A stretch of DNA of 64,000 bases from Kocuria carniphila (lineage in GTDB: Bacteria > Actinomycetota > Actinomycetes > Actinomycetales > Micrococcaceae), in the NCBI RefSeq assembly GCF_004136555.1, contig NZ_NOIT01000004.1, positions 1 to 64,000 on the forward strand, in the 5' to 3' direction. The notes under the pieces are model-generated. The model made no database searches, was not told the origin of the DNA, and saw only the letters and a program-made list of their open reading frames with translations. Shown here piece by piece: positions 9,352 through 18,329 of the stretch. The position numbers and the translations under genes are program-made. Each line of letters starts with the position of its first letter. The stretch's first letter is position 1.

Positions 9352-9840
9352 TTATGCCCCCATGTTGCGGTAGCGCATGGCGCGCTGGGCCTCACGGTTG
9401 TCCTGCTTTTCGCGCAGGGTCTGGCGCTTGTCGTACTCGCGCTTACCGCGGGCCACCGCGATCTCAACCTTCACGCGCTTGTTGTCCACGAAGTACAGGG
9501 ACAGCGGAATGATGGTGTAGCCGGCCTCGCGAGTCTTGCTCGCGATCTTGTCCAGCTCGGAGCGGTGCAGCAGCAGTTTGCGGCGGCGCCGTGCCGAGTG
9601 GTTGGTCCACGAGCCCTGGAGGTACTCCGGGATGTGCGCGTGTTCCAACCACAGCTCACCGCTGCGGTCGAACTGGCAGAACGCGTCCACCAGGGACGCG
9701 CGTCCCATGCGCAGCGACTTCACCTCGGTCCCCATGAGCGCCAGGCCGGCCTCATAGGTGTCGTAGATGTTGAAATCGTGCCGGGCTTTCTTGTTGTTGG
9801 CCACGATCTGGCGGCCGTCATCGTTCTTCTTCTTGGCCAT
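9352..9840 (-). CDS. smpB: SsrA-binding protein SmpB
   Basis: SmpB (162 residues) binds the tRNA-like domain of tmRNA and brings it to stalled ribosomes for trans-translation. The family signatures are present: NKKARHDFNI near the N-terminus, GTEVKSLR(M)GRASL, and a basic C-terminal tail (KREYDKRQTLREKQDNREAQR) that reads the mRNA channel. Length is normal. It lies just upstream of its RNA partner ssrA and downstream of prfB. In many actinobacteria ftsE and ftsX lie between prfB and smpB; here they are absent. Confidence 0.97.
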   Translation of the reverse strand: MAKKKNDDGRQIVANNKKARHDFNIYDTYEAGLALMGTEVKSLRMGRASLVDAFCQFDRSGELWLEHAHIPEYLQGSWTNHSARRRRKLLLHRSELDKIASKTREAGYTIIPLSLYFVDNKRVKVEIAVARGKREYDKRQTLREKQDNREAQRAMRYRNMGA

Positions 9841-9874
9841 GGGCCGTTACTTCCTTCAGCGGGTCTCACCCAGT

Positions 9875-9932
9875 ACGACGCCGCTCCCCCACCCTGGTGC
9901 CCTGGGGCACCTGCTGGGCGGGGCGGCGTCGT
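9875..9932. repeat. Long inverted repeat between prfB and smpB
   Basis: ACGACGCCGC at 9875-9884 is the exact inverse of GCGGCGTCGT at 9923-9932, and the pairing extends inward through C- and G-rich bases. A second hairpin is nested inside: GGTGCC (9896-9901) against GGCACC (9906-9911). It probably ends prfB transcription, so smpB may rely on read-through or its own promoter. It occupies the place where ftsEX often lies. Confidence 0.65.
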
Positions 9933-9949
9933 CGTTGAACGAGAGCTCC

Positions 9950-11068
9950 TTAGTCTTCGTCGTGCTGGCGCGCGTCGGCACGCCAGCGAATGCCTTCGTC
10001 GATGAACTTGTCGATGCCACCGTCGAACACGTTGGAGGGATTGCCCTCCTCATAGTTGGTGCGCAGGTCCTTGACCATCTGGTACGGGTTGAGCACGTAG
10101 GAGCGCATCTGATCGCCCCAGGATGCCTTGACGTCCCCGGCCATTTCCTTCTTCTTGGCGTCCGCTTCTTCCTGACGCTGCAGCAACAAACGGGACTGCA
10201 GCACGCGCAGGGCGGCGGCGCGGTTCTGGATCTGCGACTTCTCGTTCTGCATGGACACCACAATGCCCGTGGGGATGTGGGTCATGCGCACCGCGGAGTC
10301 CGTAGTGTTCACGGACTGACCGCCGGGGCCCGAGGAGCGGAACACGTCCACCTTGAGCTCGGACTCGGGGATCTCCACGGTGTCATCGGACTCGATCAGC
10401 GGAATCACTTCCACCGCGGCGAACGAGGTCTGGCGGCGGCCCTGGTTGTCGAACGGCGAGATGCGCACCAGGCGGTGCGTGCCGGCCTCGACCGAGAGCG
10501 TGCCGAACGCGTACGGGGCCTTGACCTCGAATGTGGCGGACTTCAGGCCCGCCTCTTCAGCGTAGGAGGTATCCAGCACCTTGGTCGGGTAGCCGTGACG
10601 CTCGGCCCAGCGCAGGTACATGCGCATGAGGATCTCGGCAAAGTCAGCGGCATCCACGCCACCGGCGCCGGAGCGAATGGTGACCACGGCCTCGCGCTCG
10701 TCGTACTCACCGGCCAGCAGGGTCTGGACCTCGAGCTGGCCCAGCGCCTTGCGGATGGATTCAAGCTCTTCCACCGTGCCGTCGCGGGTGTCCTGATCGT
10801 CTTCCTCTTCGGCCAACTGCACCATGACCTCCAGGTCATCGATGCGCTCGTTGAGCTTCTTGAGGCGGTCCATCTTGGACTGCTTGTGGGACAGCTGCGA
10901 CGTGACCTTCTGCGCCCGGTCCTGATCGTCCCAGAGATCCGGGGCCGTGGCCTGCTTGGAGAGCTCGGCGATTTCCCGCTCGAGCGCGGCAACGTCTGTG
11001 ACGGCCTCCACGGACGCATAGGTGGAGCGCAGATCGCGAATTTCAGCTGCAAAATCAATAGAGGCCAT
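9950..11068 (-). CDS. prfB: Peptide chain release factor 2
   Basis: RF2 (372 residues) releases the peptide at UGA and UAA codons. The GGQ catalytic motif is present ([12 protein letters not shown]), as is the SPF stop-codon recognition motif ([12 protein letters not shown]). The N-terminal coiled-coil domain and the C-terminal domain ([17 protein letters not shown]) are complete. The gene is read in one frame without the autoregulatory UGA frameshift found in many other bacteria. It is divergent from glgC, with 81 bases between the two starts. Confidence 0.97.
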   Translation of the reverse strand: MASIDFAAEIRDLRSTYASVEAVTDVAALEREIAELSKQATAPDLWDDQDRAQKVTSQLSHKQSKMDRLKKLNERIDDLEVMVQLAEEEDDQDTRDGTVEELESIRKALGQLEVQTLLAGEYDEREAVVTIRSGAGGVDAADFAEILMRMYLRWAERHGYPTKVLDTSYAEEAGLKSATFEVKAPYAFGTLSVEAGTHRLVRISPFDNQGRRQTSFAAVEVIPLIESDDTVEIPESELKVDVFRSSGPGGQSVNTTDSAVRMTHIPTGIVVSMQNEKSQIQNRAAALRVLQSRLLLQRQEEADAKKKEMAGDVKASWGDQMRSYVLNPYQMVKDLRTNYEEGNPSNVFDGGIDKFIDEGIRWRADARQHDED

Positions 11069-11149
11069 GGGACACCACTTTACGGCATACGTGCGGGTCC
11101 TTCAGTGCCGCTATTCTGGTGCCCTGCCACAACAATCAGGAGGGTGACT

Positions 11150-12322
11150 ATGGAGCGTCCCACGGTTCTCGCACTTGTTCTTGCCGGAGGTAAAGGATCG
11201 CGGCTGGGGGCACTCACTGACAACGTGGTCAAACCCGCCCTGCCCGTGGGTGGCACCTACCGGTTGATCGACATCTCCCTGTCCAACCTGGCGCACTCTC
11301 ATATTCCTGACGTGTGGATGGTCCAGCAGTACCTCCCCCACAGCCTGAACAAGTACCTGGCCAACGGCCGCCCCTGGGATTTGGACCGCTCCCACGGCGG
11401 GCTGCAGATCCTTCCGCCATTCGAGGGCCGCAACGGTGAGGGTTTCGCCTCCGGTAATTCGGATTCGATCTACCGTCAGGCCGAGCTGATTCGTGAGGCC
11501 GACCCGGATCTGGTGCTCGTACTTTCGGCCGACCACCTCTACACCGTGGATTTCCGCGATGTGATCGACACCCACCTGACCAAGCGCGCGGATCTGACCA
11601 TGGTCACCACCCACGTGGACGAGGACACCTCCCGCTACAGCGTGGTGACCACCGATGAGTCCGGTGCGGTGACCTCATTCGCCTACAAGCCCGAGGATCC
11701 TGCCGGCCAGCTCGTTGCGGGAGAAATGTTCCTCTTCGATACGGACAAGTTGCTCTCCGCTTTGGACACCCTGCAGGACGAACTCGGTCAGCTTGCCGAC
11801 TACGGCGAGGACCTGATCCCCTACTTCATGGAGCACCACAAGGTCTTCGAGCACCGCCACCTGGGCTACTGGATGGACCTGGGCACGGTGCAGTCCTACT
11901 GGACCGCGCAGATGCAGTTGATCGACGGCAACGGCGCCACCCTTGACGATCTGAATTGGCCCATCTGGACCGGCCAGGTTCCGCTCCTGCCGGGTTTGGT
12001 CAACGACGACGCCGCGATCACCAACTCCTTCATCGCTCCCGGCGCGCGCGTGGCCGGCACGGTCGAACACTCCGTGATCGGCCAAAACTGCGTGATCGAG
12101 GCCGGTGCCGTGGTGCGCAACAGCGTGCTGTTGGACAACGTGCACGTGGGATCCACGGTGGAGCTCATCAACGTGGTGGCCGACTCAGGCGCGGAAATCA
12201 CCGGAGGAACTCAACGCGGGTCCTCCCAAGCGATCACGCTGATCGACCGCGACGGCAAGGTCAGCCAACGCGATGAATTCGACCACGAAGCGGTGCTGCC
12301 GCGGGGGTGGGAGAAGTACTGA
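11150..12322 (+). CDS. glgC: Glucose-1-phosphate adenylyltransferase family protein
   Basis: This 390-residue protein belongs to the GlgC nucleotidyltransferase family, which makes ADP-glucose for glycogen and related glucans. The N-terminal nucleotide-binding signature LAGGKGSRLGALTDN is followed by KPALPVGGTYRLIDISLSN. The sugar-binding GYWMDLGTVQSYW is present, and a left-handed beta-helix of hexapeptide repeats ends the protein (IGQNCVIEAGAVVRNSVLL). The ATG at 11150 has AGGAGGG upstream; the open frame runs far upstream, antisense to prfB, but that part is not coding. Other glycogen genes are not in the window. Some members of this family in Micrococcales may use other sugar phosphates. 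Confidence 0.88.
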   Translation: MERPTVLALVLAGGKGSRLGALTDNVVKPALPVGGTYRLIDISLSNLAHSHIPDVWMVQQYLPHSLNKYLANGRPWDLDRSHGGLQILPPFEGRNGEGFASGNSDSIYRQAELIREADPDLVLVLSADHLYTVDFRDVIDTHLTKRADLTMVTTHVDEDTSRYSVVTTDESGAVTSFAYKPEDPAGQLVAGEMFLFDTDKLLSALDTLQDELGQLADYGEDLIPYFMEHHKVFEHRHLGYWMDLGTVQSYWTAQMQLIDGNGATLDDLNWPIWTGQVPLLPGLVNDDAAITNSFIAPGARVAGTVEHSVIGQNCVIEAGAVVRNSVLLDNVHVGSTVELINVVADSGAEITGGTQRGSSQAITLIDRDGKVSQRDEFDHEAVLPRGWEKY

Positions 12323-12398
12323 GGTCTCATGTGAGGAAAAAGTGAATTTTGAGTCTCCCACGGGCATTTCCCTCACCCAAGATTTCGATGGCACCCGG

Positions 12399-12914
12399 TT
12401 AGCGCCCCATGACCGCTCGCGCGTCACCGGTGGCAGTGATTGGAACGCCCGCGGGAATAATGTAGTTCACCACCGGCGGGTGCACCACGGCGTTCAAGGT
12501 GACCTGCGCAGTCAGCCCGTCAGAGGTTCCGGTCGGTGCACCCAGTGATAGCTGCTGCACCTCATCAAAAGCACCCACGGTTCCAAGGTAGCTCGACGCC
12601 GCTCCCGCCACGCCGTCGTGCGTCAGGATTGGCGACGGTGCCGCTCCCGCCGTTCGATCCAGGTCGGTGAAGGTATCCGCGGAAGCACTGGATGCCCGAT
12701 CGGCCAGTGACTGAAGTTTCCTCTCTCCGATGTACACACTCGTGATGGCCATGATCGTAATGACCAGCAGCAGAGTGACCAGAGTGAACCCCAAGAGGAC
12801 GATGGTGGTCTGTCCGGAATCCCGTTCACGAGGATCGCCCCGAAACCGGCGCAACAGGCACGTCACGAGGCGTGTGCGGTGAGAAGGACGTTCGATGTCA
12901 GGCAGAATCGTCAC
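12399..12914 (-). CDS. Tad pilus-associated TadE/TadG-like protein
   Basis: This 171-residue protein is the last gene of the tad operon. It has an N-terminal basic stretch and one membrane helix (residues ~38-62, TIVLLGFTLVTLLLVITIMA), then an extracellular domain, as in pseudopilin or TadG-like proteins (compare Rv3654c-Rv3655c). The sequence at the likely processing point is SGQTTIVLL, without the glutamate at +5 found in the two upstream paralogues, so leader-peptidase cleavage is uncertain. I chose the GTG at 12914 because it overlaps the upstream stop as GTGA and has GGGAGG just upstream. Confidence 0.75.
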   Translation of the reverse strand: MTILPDIERPSHRTRLVTCLLRRFRGDPRERDSGQTTIVLLGFTLVTLLLVITIMAITSVYIGERKLQSLADRASSASADTFTDLDRTAGAAPSPILTHDGVAGAASSYLGTVGAFDEVQQLSLGAPTGTSDGLTAQVTLNAVVHPPVVNYIIPAGVPITATGDARAVMGR

Positions 12915-13348
12915 GAATACCTCCCGGACACGACCGTGACATCCGAATTGAGAGTGGCCACGTTGGCCGTCACGAACCCCGGAACAGCAGGGAGCCCCAC
13001 GGTAAGACGAGCATGAACCGTTGCCACTGCACCGGGTGAAGTACATGAGCCATCGGAACAGCTCACCTCAAGGGCGAGGTCCTGCGCGTCGAACCCGTGA
13101 TCCAGGGCGGCGACCGCGGCAATCTCATGAATGGCAGCCTGATTGAAGCTATCCGCTTCCATGACCGAGATGGCTTGGCCAGCTTGTTCAGATGCGGCCA
13201 CCACGGCGAAAGAACCTGCTTGCACCCGAGACACCGTGACCACCAAATAGATCACAGGGATGAGCAACAGCAGCCCCAACGCGACGAATTCCACGATGGC
13301 ACTGCCCCGATCCGGATGATCAGGTTCCACAGCCGGTGACGCGGGCAT
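12911..13348 (-). CDS. TadE-like pseudopilin
   Basis: About 145 residues. A short basic leader ends in DRGSAIVEFVALGLLLLIPVI: a glycine followed by a hydrophobic helix with glutamate at +5, the type IV prepilin cleavage pattern. A periplasmic or extracellular domain follows with two cysteines (EVSCSDGSCTS) that could form a disulfide. It is probably a minor pilin of the Tad apparatus. The start at ATG 13348 avoids overlap with the upstream gene; an upstream in-frame start at 13393 exists but would overlap it. Confidence 0.75.
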   Translation of the reverse strand: MPASPAVEPDHPDRGSAIVEFVALGLLLLIPVIYLVVTVSRVQAGSFAVVAASEQAGQAISVMEADSFNQAAIHEIAAVAALDHGFDAQDLALEVSCSDGSCTSPGAVATVHARLTVGLPAVPGFVTANVATLNSDVTVVSGRYS

Positions 13349-13367
13349 GCGCCCCCGTAAAACGCGA

Positions 13368-13769
13368 CTAGTCCATGACCACGGCATGACCACTCACATT
13401 CAACGATTCCGGAGGACCGAACATTGCGACCACGGGCAGTGGCGCGACCACGGTGATCTCAACGGCGGGCAATGATCCCACCTGAGTTCGCGAGACACTC
13501 ACGTTGTGGGCGTAGCTCTCACCCACCGAGTTGGCGATAATCCCGCGGGCGCGAGCGACGCCGTCGTCGTCGGTGCGGTCCGCCAAACTGGCGTACCGCG
13601 CGCCGGCTGCGGCGGCGTCAATCAGGGTGTTACGCACGTGCAAAGCGAAGCCCAACTGCAGAATGCCCGCGAAGATGACCACGGCGAGCGCCAGGACCAT
13701 CACATATTCGGCGACGGCATTACCCGCGTCCCTGTTGTCCTCAGAGACCGGAGACTCGGTTGATCGCAT
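13368..13769 (-). CDS. tadE: TadE-like pseudopilin
   Basis: 133 residues. The leader DNRDAGNAVAEYVMVLALAVV carries the G/xxxxEY prepilin processing motif, followed by a membrane helix and a small C-terminal domain. This is the clearest TadE member of the operon. It overlaps the end of the upstream pilin gene by 29 bases, which suggests translational coupling. It would be processed by a prepilin peptidase, but no such gene is in the window. Confidence 0.82.
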   Translation of the reverse strand: MRSTESPVSEDNRDAGNAVAEYVMVLALAVVIFAGILQLGFALHVRNTLIDAAAAGARYASLADRTDDDGVARARGIIANSVGESYAHNVSVSRTQVGSLPAVEITVVAPLPVVAMFGPPESLNVSGHAVVMD

Positions 13770-13965
13770 CCTGGAACAGGCCTTCGAGTGCGGGACGGGC
13801 GATGAGGAGCAGGCCAGCGACGAGCACTGCGGACATCAGCGTGAGCATGACCCAACCGGGTACGTCCCCACGATCGCGGTCCTCATCGCTGAAACGAGAA
13901 TGCAGTGCATTGCTCAAGGTCAGCAGCGCGAACAACGGTGTGGTCACTAATAGGCGGTCTTTCAT
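13741..13965 (-). CDS. Flp pilin-like small membrane protein (DUF4244-like)
   Basis: This 74-residue protein sits where the major Flp pilin gene lies in actinobacterial tad operons (compare Rv3656c). A 35-residue basic leader is followed by GDVPGWVMLTLMSAVLVAGL, one hydrophobic helix, and a short tail. The residue at +5 after the glycine is tryptophan and not the usual glutamate. AGGAG precedes the ATG at 13965. It probably forms the pilus shaft, but the processing site is atypical. Confidence 0.75.
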   Translation of the reverse strand: MKDRLLVTTPLFALLTLSNALHSRFSDEDRDRGDVPGWVMLTLMSAVLVAGLLLIARPALEGLFQDAINRVSGL

Positions 13966-14021
13966 GTCTAGCTCCTTTGATAATTGCTAACTCTTATTCG
14001 GTGAAGTCATTGGGGTAGAGA

Positions 14022-14969
14022 TCAGAAACCCATTTCTAGGACGGCCAATCCGGGGAACACGGCGAAGACAACGCTGAGTGGAAGGACGAAGAACACGACG
14101 GGTATCAACATCGCGATTTCCTTCTTGCCCGCGATCTCCATCAGGACGCGCTTATCGTGATCGCGGACGTCCTGGGCTTGAGCGCGCAGGACCTCGGCCA
14201 GCGGTGTTCCCCGTTCGATGGCCACGATGATGCCGTCCACGAACCGTCCCAGCGGAATGACGTCGGTACGGGAGGAAAAATCCTGGAGCGCCGTGACCAG
14301 CCCCGATCCTGCGCGGGTCTGTGCCAGGACTTGCCTGAACTCGTCGACAAGCTCGCCTTCGGCAACACGGCACACTCGTTCCAGGGCTCCGACGGCGCTC
14401 TCCCCCGCGCCCACGGACAAGGCCATGAGTTCGGCCACGGCCGGGAACTCTGCAAGCATGAGCTTCTCCCGTTTGGCGATGCGTTGTTTCAGGAGAAAAT
14501 CTCTGACCCATACCCCGCAGAAGGCGCCCAGGACCGCTCCGACCATGACGATGGCGACGCTCACGTCTCCTCGCAGAATGAGGCCGATGCTGAAGACACT
14601 GCCGATCAGAACACCGAGCACCGCGAAGACCACTTGCTCCGCTCGGTAGTCGACCACCGACTTATCGAGACCCGCCCGAATGAGTCGTCGCTCAAGAACC
14701 GACGCGCTTCCGGCGAAGGGAGTTATCTTGTCGGTGGCCCACGTCAGTGCTTGCTGGAGGACGGGCCCGACACGGTCGTTTCCAGCTGTTCGACTGGCTC
14801 TCACGACTCCGCGTCGGTTCAAGGCGGAACTGACCTGAACCATGCGCAACTGCGGCGCAATGCGGTCGGCAAAACTGGGCGCTCCGACGGCACGCACGGC
14901 GCTGAGCATCAGCCACAGTCCCCCGGCCAGAACCAGGGCAATGAGAACTCCTGTGGTCCATGTGTTCAT
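14022..14969 (-). CDS. tadC: Tad pilus inner-membrane protein TadC (T2SSF)
   Basis: 315 residues with an N-terminal helix, a central T2SSF domain (LSVGAGESAVGALERVCR, VIPLGRFVDGIIVAIERGTPLAEVLRAQAQDVRD) and C-terminal helices. It forms the membrane platform of the Tad pilus together with TadB. Its ATG overlaps the tadB stop by four bases (ATGA), so the two are translationally coupled. Confidence 0.88.
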   Translation of the reverse strand: MNTWTTGVLIALVLAGGLWLMLSAVRAVGAPSFADRIAPQLRMVQVSSALNRRGVVRASRTAGNDRVGPVLQQALTWATDKITPFAGSASVLERRLIRAGLDKSVVDYRAEQVVFAVLGVLIGSVFSIGLILRGDVSVAIVMVGAVLGAFCGVWVRDFLLKQRIAKREKLMLAEFPAVAELMALSVGAGESAVGALERVCRVAEGELVDEFRQVLAQTRAGSGLVTALQDFSSRTDVIPLGRFVDGIIVAIERGTPLAEVLRAQAQDVRDHDKRVLMEIAGKKEIAMLIPVVFFVLPLSVVFAVFPGLAVLEMGF

Positions 14970-15823
14970 CGCAGCACCCTCCGCTCGGTGGGGAGTGCTC
15001 CGAGTCGCAGCATCAGTCGGTAGGCAGCGACGGAGATCGCCAAACCGCCCAGCAACACCAATGCTCCGGTGGGAGTGTTGTACGCCTCGATGGCGGCCGG
15101 CTGGGTGGACATCAACGCCAACACGAGCCAGGGAGCAGCAACGGACAGTCGAGCCGCGTTCACGGTCCAGGACTGTCGTGCCTCGAGTTCGCTCCGGGTC
15201 CGTTCGTTCTCCCGCAGGAACGATGACAAGGTGCCCAGCAGTTTGCCCAGGTCGGTGCCGCCCACTTCACGGGTCACACGTAGGGCCTCCACGATGTTGT
15301 CGGCGACCGGATCCGCCAGGCGATTCTTCAGCAGGGTCAACGAACCATGAAGCTGACCGCTGGCCCGGTAATCGGCTGCGAATTGTCCGAAGGCGGGGCG
15401 GAGTACCTCAGGACCGCGGTACTGCAATTGCATGAGCGCCTCGGGCAATCCCATGCCGGCCCGAATTGCAGAACGTAAATGGTCCACCACATCGGGCCAC
15501 ACTTCACGCAACACAGCCGAGCGTCGCTCGCCACGTCGTTTGATGAACCAGAAGGGAATGTAGCCCGCGACCAACATGGCACACAGGCCGAAGGCGGGGG
15601 CCGACGTCAGGGCCGTCACAGCCAGCCCCGTCACCACAGCGACGGCGATACTCACGGCGACCAACGTTGCCGGTGCCACATTGGGTAGACCAGCCCGCAA
15701 CAGCGAGGTCTTCAACCGGCCAGTGCGCGCGTGTCGGGTCTTCTTGCTGGTCGGCTGATTCCAGAACGACCACCAGATGAGAAAAACCCCGGCCCCCATG
15801 AGGACGCCCAACAACGCGCTCAT
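14966..15823 (-). CDS. tadB: Tad pilus inner-membrane protein TadB (T2SSF)
   Basis: 285 residues starting at ATG 15823, which overlaps the tadA stop (ATGA). The open frame extends much further upstream, but that part is a shadow of tadA. Helices at residues ~1-20 and ~50-90 flank the cytoplasmic T2SSF domain (HLRSAIRAGMGLPEALMQL, ALRVTREVGGTDLGKLLGTL), and two more helices close the protein. It acts as a platform with TadC for the TadA motor. Confidence 0.88.
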   Translation of the reverse strand: MSALLGVLMGAGVFLIWWSFWNQPTSKKTRHARTGRLKTSLLRAGLPNVAPATLVAVSIAVAVVTGLAVTALTSAPAFGLCAMLVAGYIPFWFIKRRGERRSAVLREVWPDVVDHLRSAIRAGMGLPEALMQLQYRGPEVLRPAFGQFAADYRASGQLHGSLTLLKNRLADPVADNIVEALRVTREVGGTDLGKLLGTLSSFLRENERTRSELEARQSWTVNAARLSVAAPWLVLALMSTQPAAIEAYNTPTGALVLLGGLAISVAAYRLMLRLGALPTERRVLR

Positions 15824-17124
15824 GAGGTTTTCGCTCGAGTCTTCTTCGCTGACGTCTGCCCTTGGGCGGGTGCCTTGGCAGCCGGCGCGCCTTCCAGAAG
15901 TGCCGAGGGCTGGTAGCCCGACCTCAAGAACTTTTCCGGCGAGGGAACTTCGGCGGCAACCGGCACCAGTTCGCCGTCGACGTGGCGGAACAGCGGATAG
16001 GTCTCGATGATGCCGTTCTCCACCCGGTTGCCCACAGCCAAAATCTCGGCCACGAACCGATGGCCGTTGTTGTTGCGGTGGCAATGCACAACCATGTCGA
16101 AGCACGAGGCAACCGTGGGAACCACAAAGGCCGTGCTGATGTTCTCGCCCGCCAACAGGGGCAACGTACAGATTTTGGTGACTGCATCCCGAGCAGAGTT
16201 GGCGTGCAGGGAGCACATCCCTGGCAAGCCTGCGTTCAGCGCAATGAGCATGTCTAAGCTTTCGGCCTCGCGAACCTCACCGACGATCAAGCGGTCCGGG
16301 CGCATCCGCAACGCTTCCTTCACGAGGCGCCGCAGCGGAATCTCACCCGCACCTTCCAGATTCGCTTGCCTGCACTGCATGCCGACGACGTCGCGCAGCG
16401 CCACCTTGAGCTCGAAGATCTCTTCAACTGTCACCACGCGCTCCCGCGGGCCGATGGATGAGCACAGACAGTTGAGCATGGTGGTTTTTCCGGCCTGCGT
16501 CGCACCGGAGACCAGAATGTTGAGCCCGCTGGCGACCGAGGCTTCCAGGAACTTGGCCGCAGAAGTACTGAGGGATCCAAGGGCCACCAGGTCCTGAAGC
16601 CGACGAGCACGAGCGACGAACTTCCGGATGTTGACCGCCCAATGCTTGCGCGTCACATCCGGAATCACCACGTGGAGACGGGAACCGTCCGGGAGCGCAG
16701 CGTCAACGAACGGGGAGCTGAGGTCCAACCTGCGCCCGGATGATTTGAGCATCCGTTCGACGAGCGTGCGCACGTGCGCTTCGCTCAGCACCAAGCTGGT
16801 GAGCTCGGACTCGCCGGCCCGGGCGACGTAAATCTCCGCCGGGCCGTTGATCCAGATTTCTTCGATGTCGGGGTCATCGAGATACGGCTGAAGCGGTCCA
16901 TAGCCGGCCACCAAGTCCAGAACGTTTTTACGCACGGCGGCAAGATCATCAACGCGGGGCAGGCCAGCACGAGCCGAACGCAGGTCGTAGTCCTCGACGG
17001 CGGCGTCGACAATACGGCGCGTGGATTCCACCTCGTGCAGCGGGTCCAATCCGCTTCTGCGGATCTGCTCCCTGACGTCCGCCTCGATCAACCCAATAGC
17101 GTCTTCAGCTACCACTGTGGCCAT
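15820..17124 (-). CDS. tadA: Tad secretion ATPase TadA/CpaF
   Basis: 434 residues. This is the type II/IV secretion ATPase that powers pilus assembly. The N-terminal domain contains YGPLQPYLDDPDIEEIWING; the Walker A is GATQAGKTT at residues 207-215; Asp/Glu boxes (VVTVEEIFEL) and the Walker B region (MRPDRLIVGEVREAE) follow, and then the His box (GMCSLHANSARDA). The lysine-rich tail is typical of actinobacterial homologues. GGGGGA precedes the ATG. It is the first gene of a seven-gene operon; a TadZ-like gene is not adjacent but a CpaE-like gene lies at 34841-36226. Confidence 0.93.
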   Translation of the reverse strand: MATVVAEDAIGLIEADVREQIRRSGLDPLHEVESTRRIVDAAVEDYDLRSARAGLPRVDDLAAVRKNVLDLVAGYGPLQPYLDDPDIEEIWINGPAEIYVARAGESELTSLVLSEAHVRTLVERMLKSSGRRLDLSSPFVDAALPDGSRLHVVIPDVTRKHWAVNIRKFVARARRLQDLVALGSLSTSAAKFLEASVASGLNILVSGATQAGKTTMLNCLCSSIGPRERVVTVEEIFELKVALRDVVGMQCRQANLEGAGEIPLRRLVKEALRMRPDRLIVGEVREAESLDMLIALNAGLPGMCSLHANSARDAVTKICTLPLLAGENISTAFVVPTVASCFDMVVHCHRNNNGHRFVAEILAVGNRVENGIIETYPLFRHVDGELVPVAAEVPSPEKFLRSGYQPSALLEGAPAAKAPAQGQTSAKKTRAKTS

Positions 17125-17331
17125 AATTCCCCCTGGGGTTCCCCCGAACCCAACTGAATGGCTAGTTCGTAACTGAACCTAGGGGAAAACTCCGCGAGCT
17201 GTTATTCCACTCCCCGCAACCTGTGGACAACTAGCGCATTTCGGGTTTGACCAGGGTCTTGACCGTGTCATCTAGTGACCAAAAATGTAAACGCATACAG
17301 ATGTGTGCGAGTCAGACGCTGCGTGAGACCA

Positions 17332-17772
17332 CTACGCGAAGATGCTCACGCCTCGGCGATGGGTCAGCGCACCGCCCAGAGCAATACGACCCGGACCGGC
17401 GAACGCGATGGCCAGTGCGGCGGCACCGAGGACCATGACGAACTCGAACCCACCATCGGAGACGAAGAAGCCCGCGGGCGCGTGCACGAAGTAGATGGAG
17501 CCGGCCATCACCACCGCCAGTAACAGCCCGGCAATCCGGGAGAACAGTCCCACGATCAGGGCAATGCCACCGATCAGCTCAGTGAAAGCGGCGAAGGGTG
17601 CGGCGATCTCCGGCAGGGGAACGCCCATTTCGGCGAAGTTAGAGGTGGTGCCGCTAATGGTCCACTCGTTGAACTTCTGCCAGCCGTGCATCACAAAGGT
17701 GATACCCACGACCACGCGGAGAATCAGCAGTCCGAGATTGACGGAGGTACGGGTTTTTCGCGAAGAGTTCAT
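17332..17772 (-). CDS. DoxX family membrane protein
   Basis: 146 residues with four hydrophobic helices (LGLLILRVVVGITFVMHGWQ; ELIGGIALIVGLF; AGLLLAVVMAGSIY; FVMVLGAAALAIAF), the DoxX/SURF4-like pattern. DoxX proteins are membrane components linked to redox or thiosulfate functions in some bacteria, but the substrate here is unknown. Start at ATG 17772; an in-frame TTG lies three codons upstream. Bases 17125-17331 between this gene and tadA hold no clear gene; the tadA promoter must be there. Confidence 0.8.
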   Translation of the reverse strand: MNSSRKTRTSVNLGLLILRVVVGITFVMHGWQKFNEWTISGTTSNFAEMGVPLPEIAAPFAAFTELIGGIALIVGLFSRIAGLLLAVVMAGSIYFVHAPAGFFVSDGGFEFVMVLGAAALAIAFAGPGRIALGGALTHRRGVSIFA

Positions 17773-17866
17773 GATTAACAAAACTACCGGTCAGATGTTA
17801 ACGACGTGGGTCGATATCCTCTGATTTCCCTGGACACGGCCGCACAAACCAGCAAGGCACCCAGGC

Positions 17867-18313
17867 TCAGACGGCCGTGGAACCGGTGCGAGCGGCGTCG
17901 GCGGGGGGCGGGCCCAATGGCGAGCTGTGCTTGAAAGCGCGCACCGAACGGCGATCGGAATGATCGCGCGTGGGCTGCCAGGGCTTCTCGGCCTCGGAGA
18001 TGGCGATGTGGCGGGCCAGGCGCGTGGTGTTGGTTTCCTGAATGCGGCGCTGATGGGCGCTGGTGAACTGGGTGATCATGAACAACACGATCAGCCCGTA
18101 GAGCACCAAGTCGGTACCGCGACCGATACCCAGGAAGCGTGCCAGGTGGGTGACCACGTCCGGCACAAAAATCGAGAGGGCGGCGAACACGAAGAACGCC
18201 AGACCAACCAGTCGGCGGATGGCCTGGTGTTTGGCGTTGACACCCCCGCGCACCAGCGTGAGCGCGCCGTAACCCACGGCGAGCACCAGAAGTAACTGAA
18301 CGATGATCGTCAC
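17867..18313 (-). CDS. DUF2304 family membrane protein
   Basis: 148 residues with three N-terminal hydrophobic helices (residues ~3-20, 34-55, 66-85) and a soluble, charged tail. DUF2304 proteins often sit directly downstream of family 2 glycosyltransferases in actinobacterial envelope loci, as here (16-base gap), and may act with them at the membrane. The start is GTG at 18313. Confidence 0.8.
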   Translation of the reverse strand: MTIIVQLLLVLAVGYGALTLVRGGVNAKHQAIRRLVGLAFFVFAALSIFVPDVVTHLARFLGIGRGTDLVLYGLIVLFMITQFTSAHQRRIQETNTTRLARHIAISEAEKPWQPTRDHSDRRSVRAFKHSSPLGPPPADAARTGSTAV

Positions 18314-18329
18314 TGTGAATAGCCCCCGG

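Noticed and set aside
10950-11068. Programmed frameshift at the start of prfB
   Set aside because: The first 60 codons read in one frame with no in-frame TGA, as is usual in actinobacteria.
9767-11149. N-terminal extension of the GlgC frame
   Set aside because: The frame is open across prfB on the other strand, but GlgC homology and a good ribosome-binding site begin at 11150.
17120-17331. 6C RNA near tadA
   Set aside because: A short hairpin with a C-rich loop is present, but the two conserved stem-loops of the family are not.
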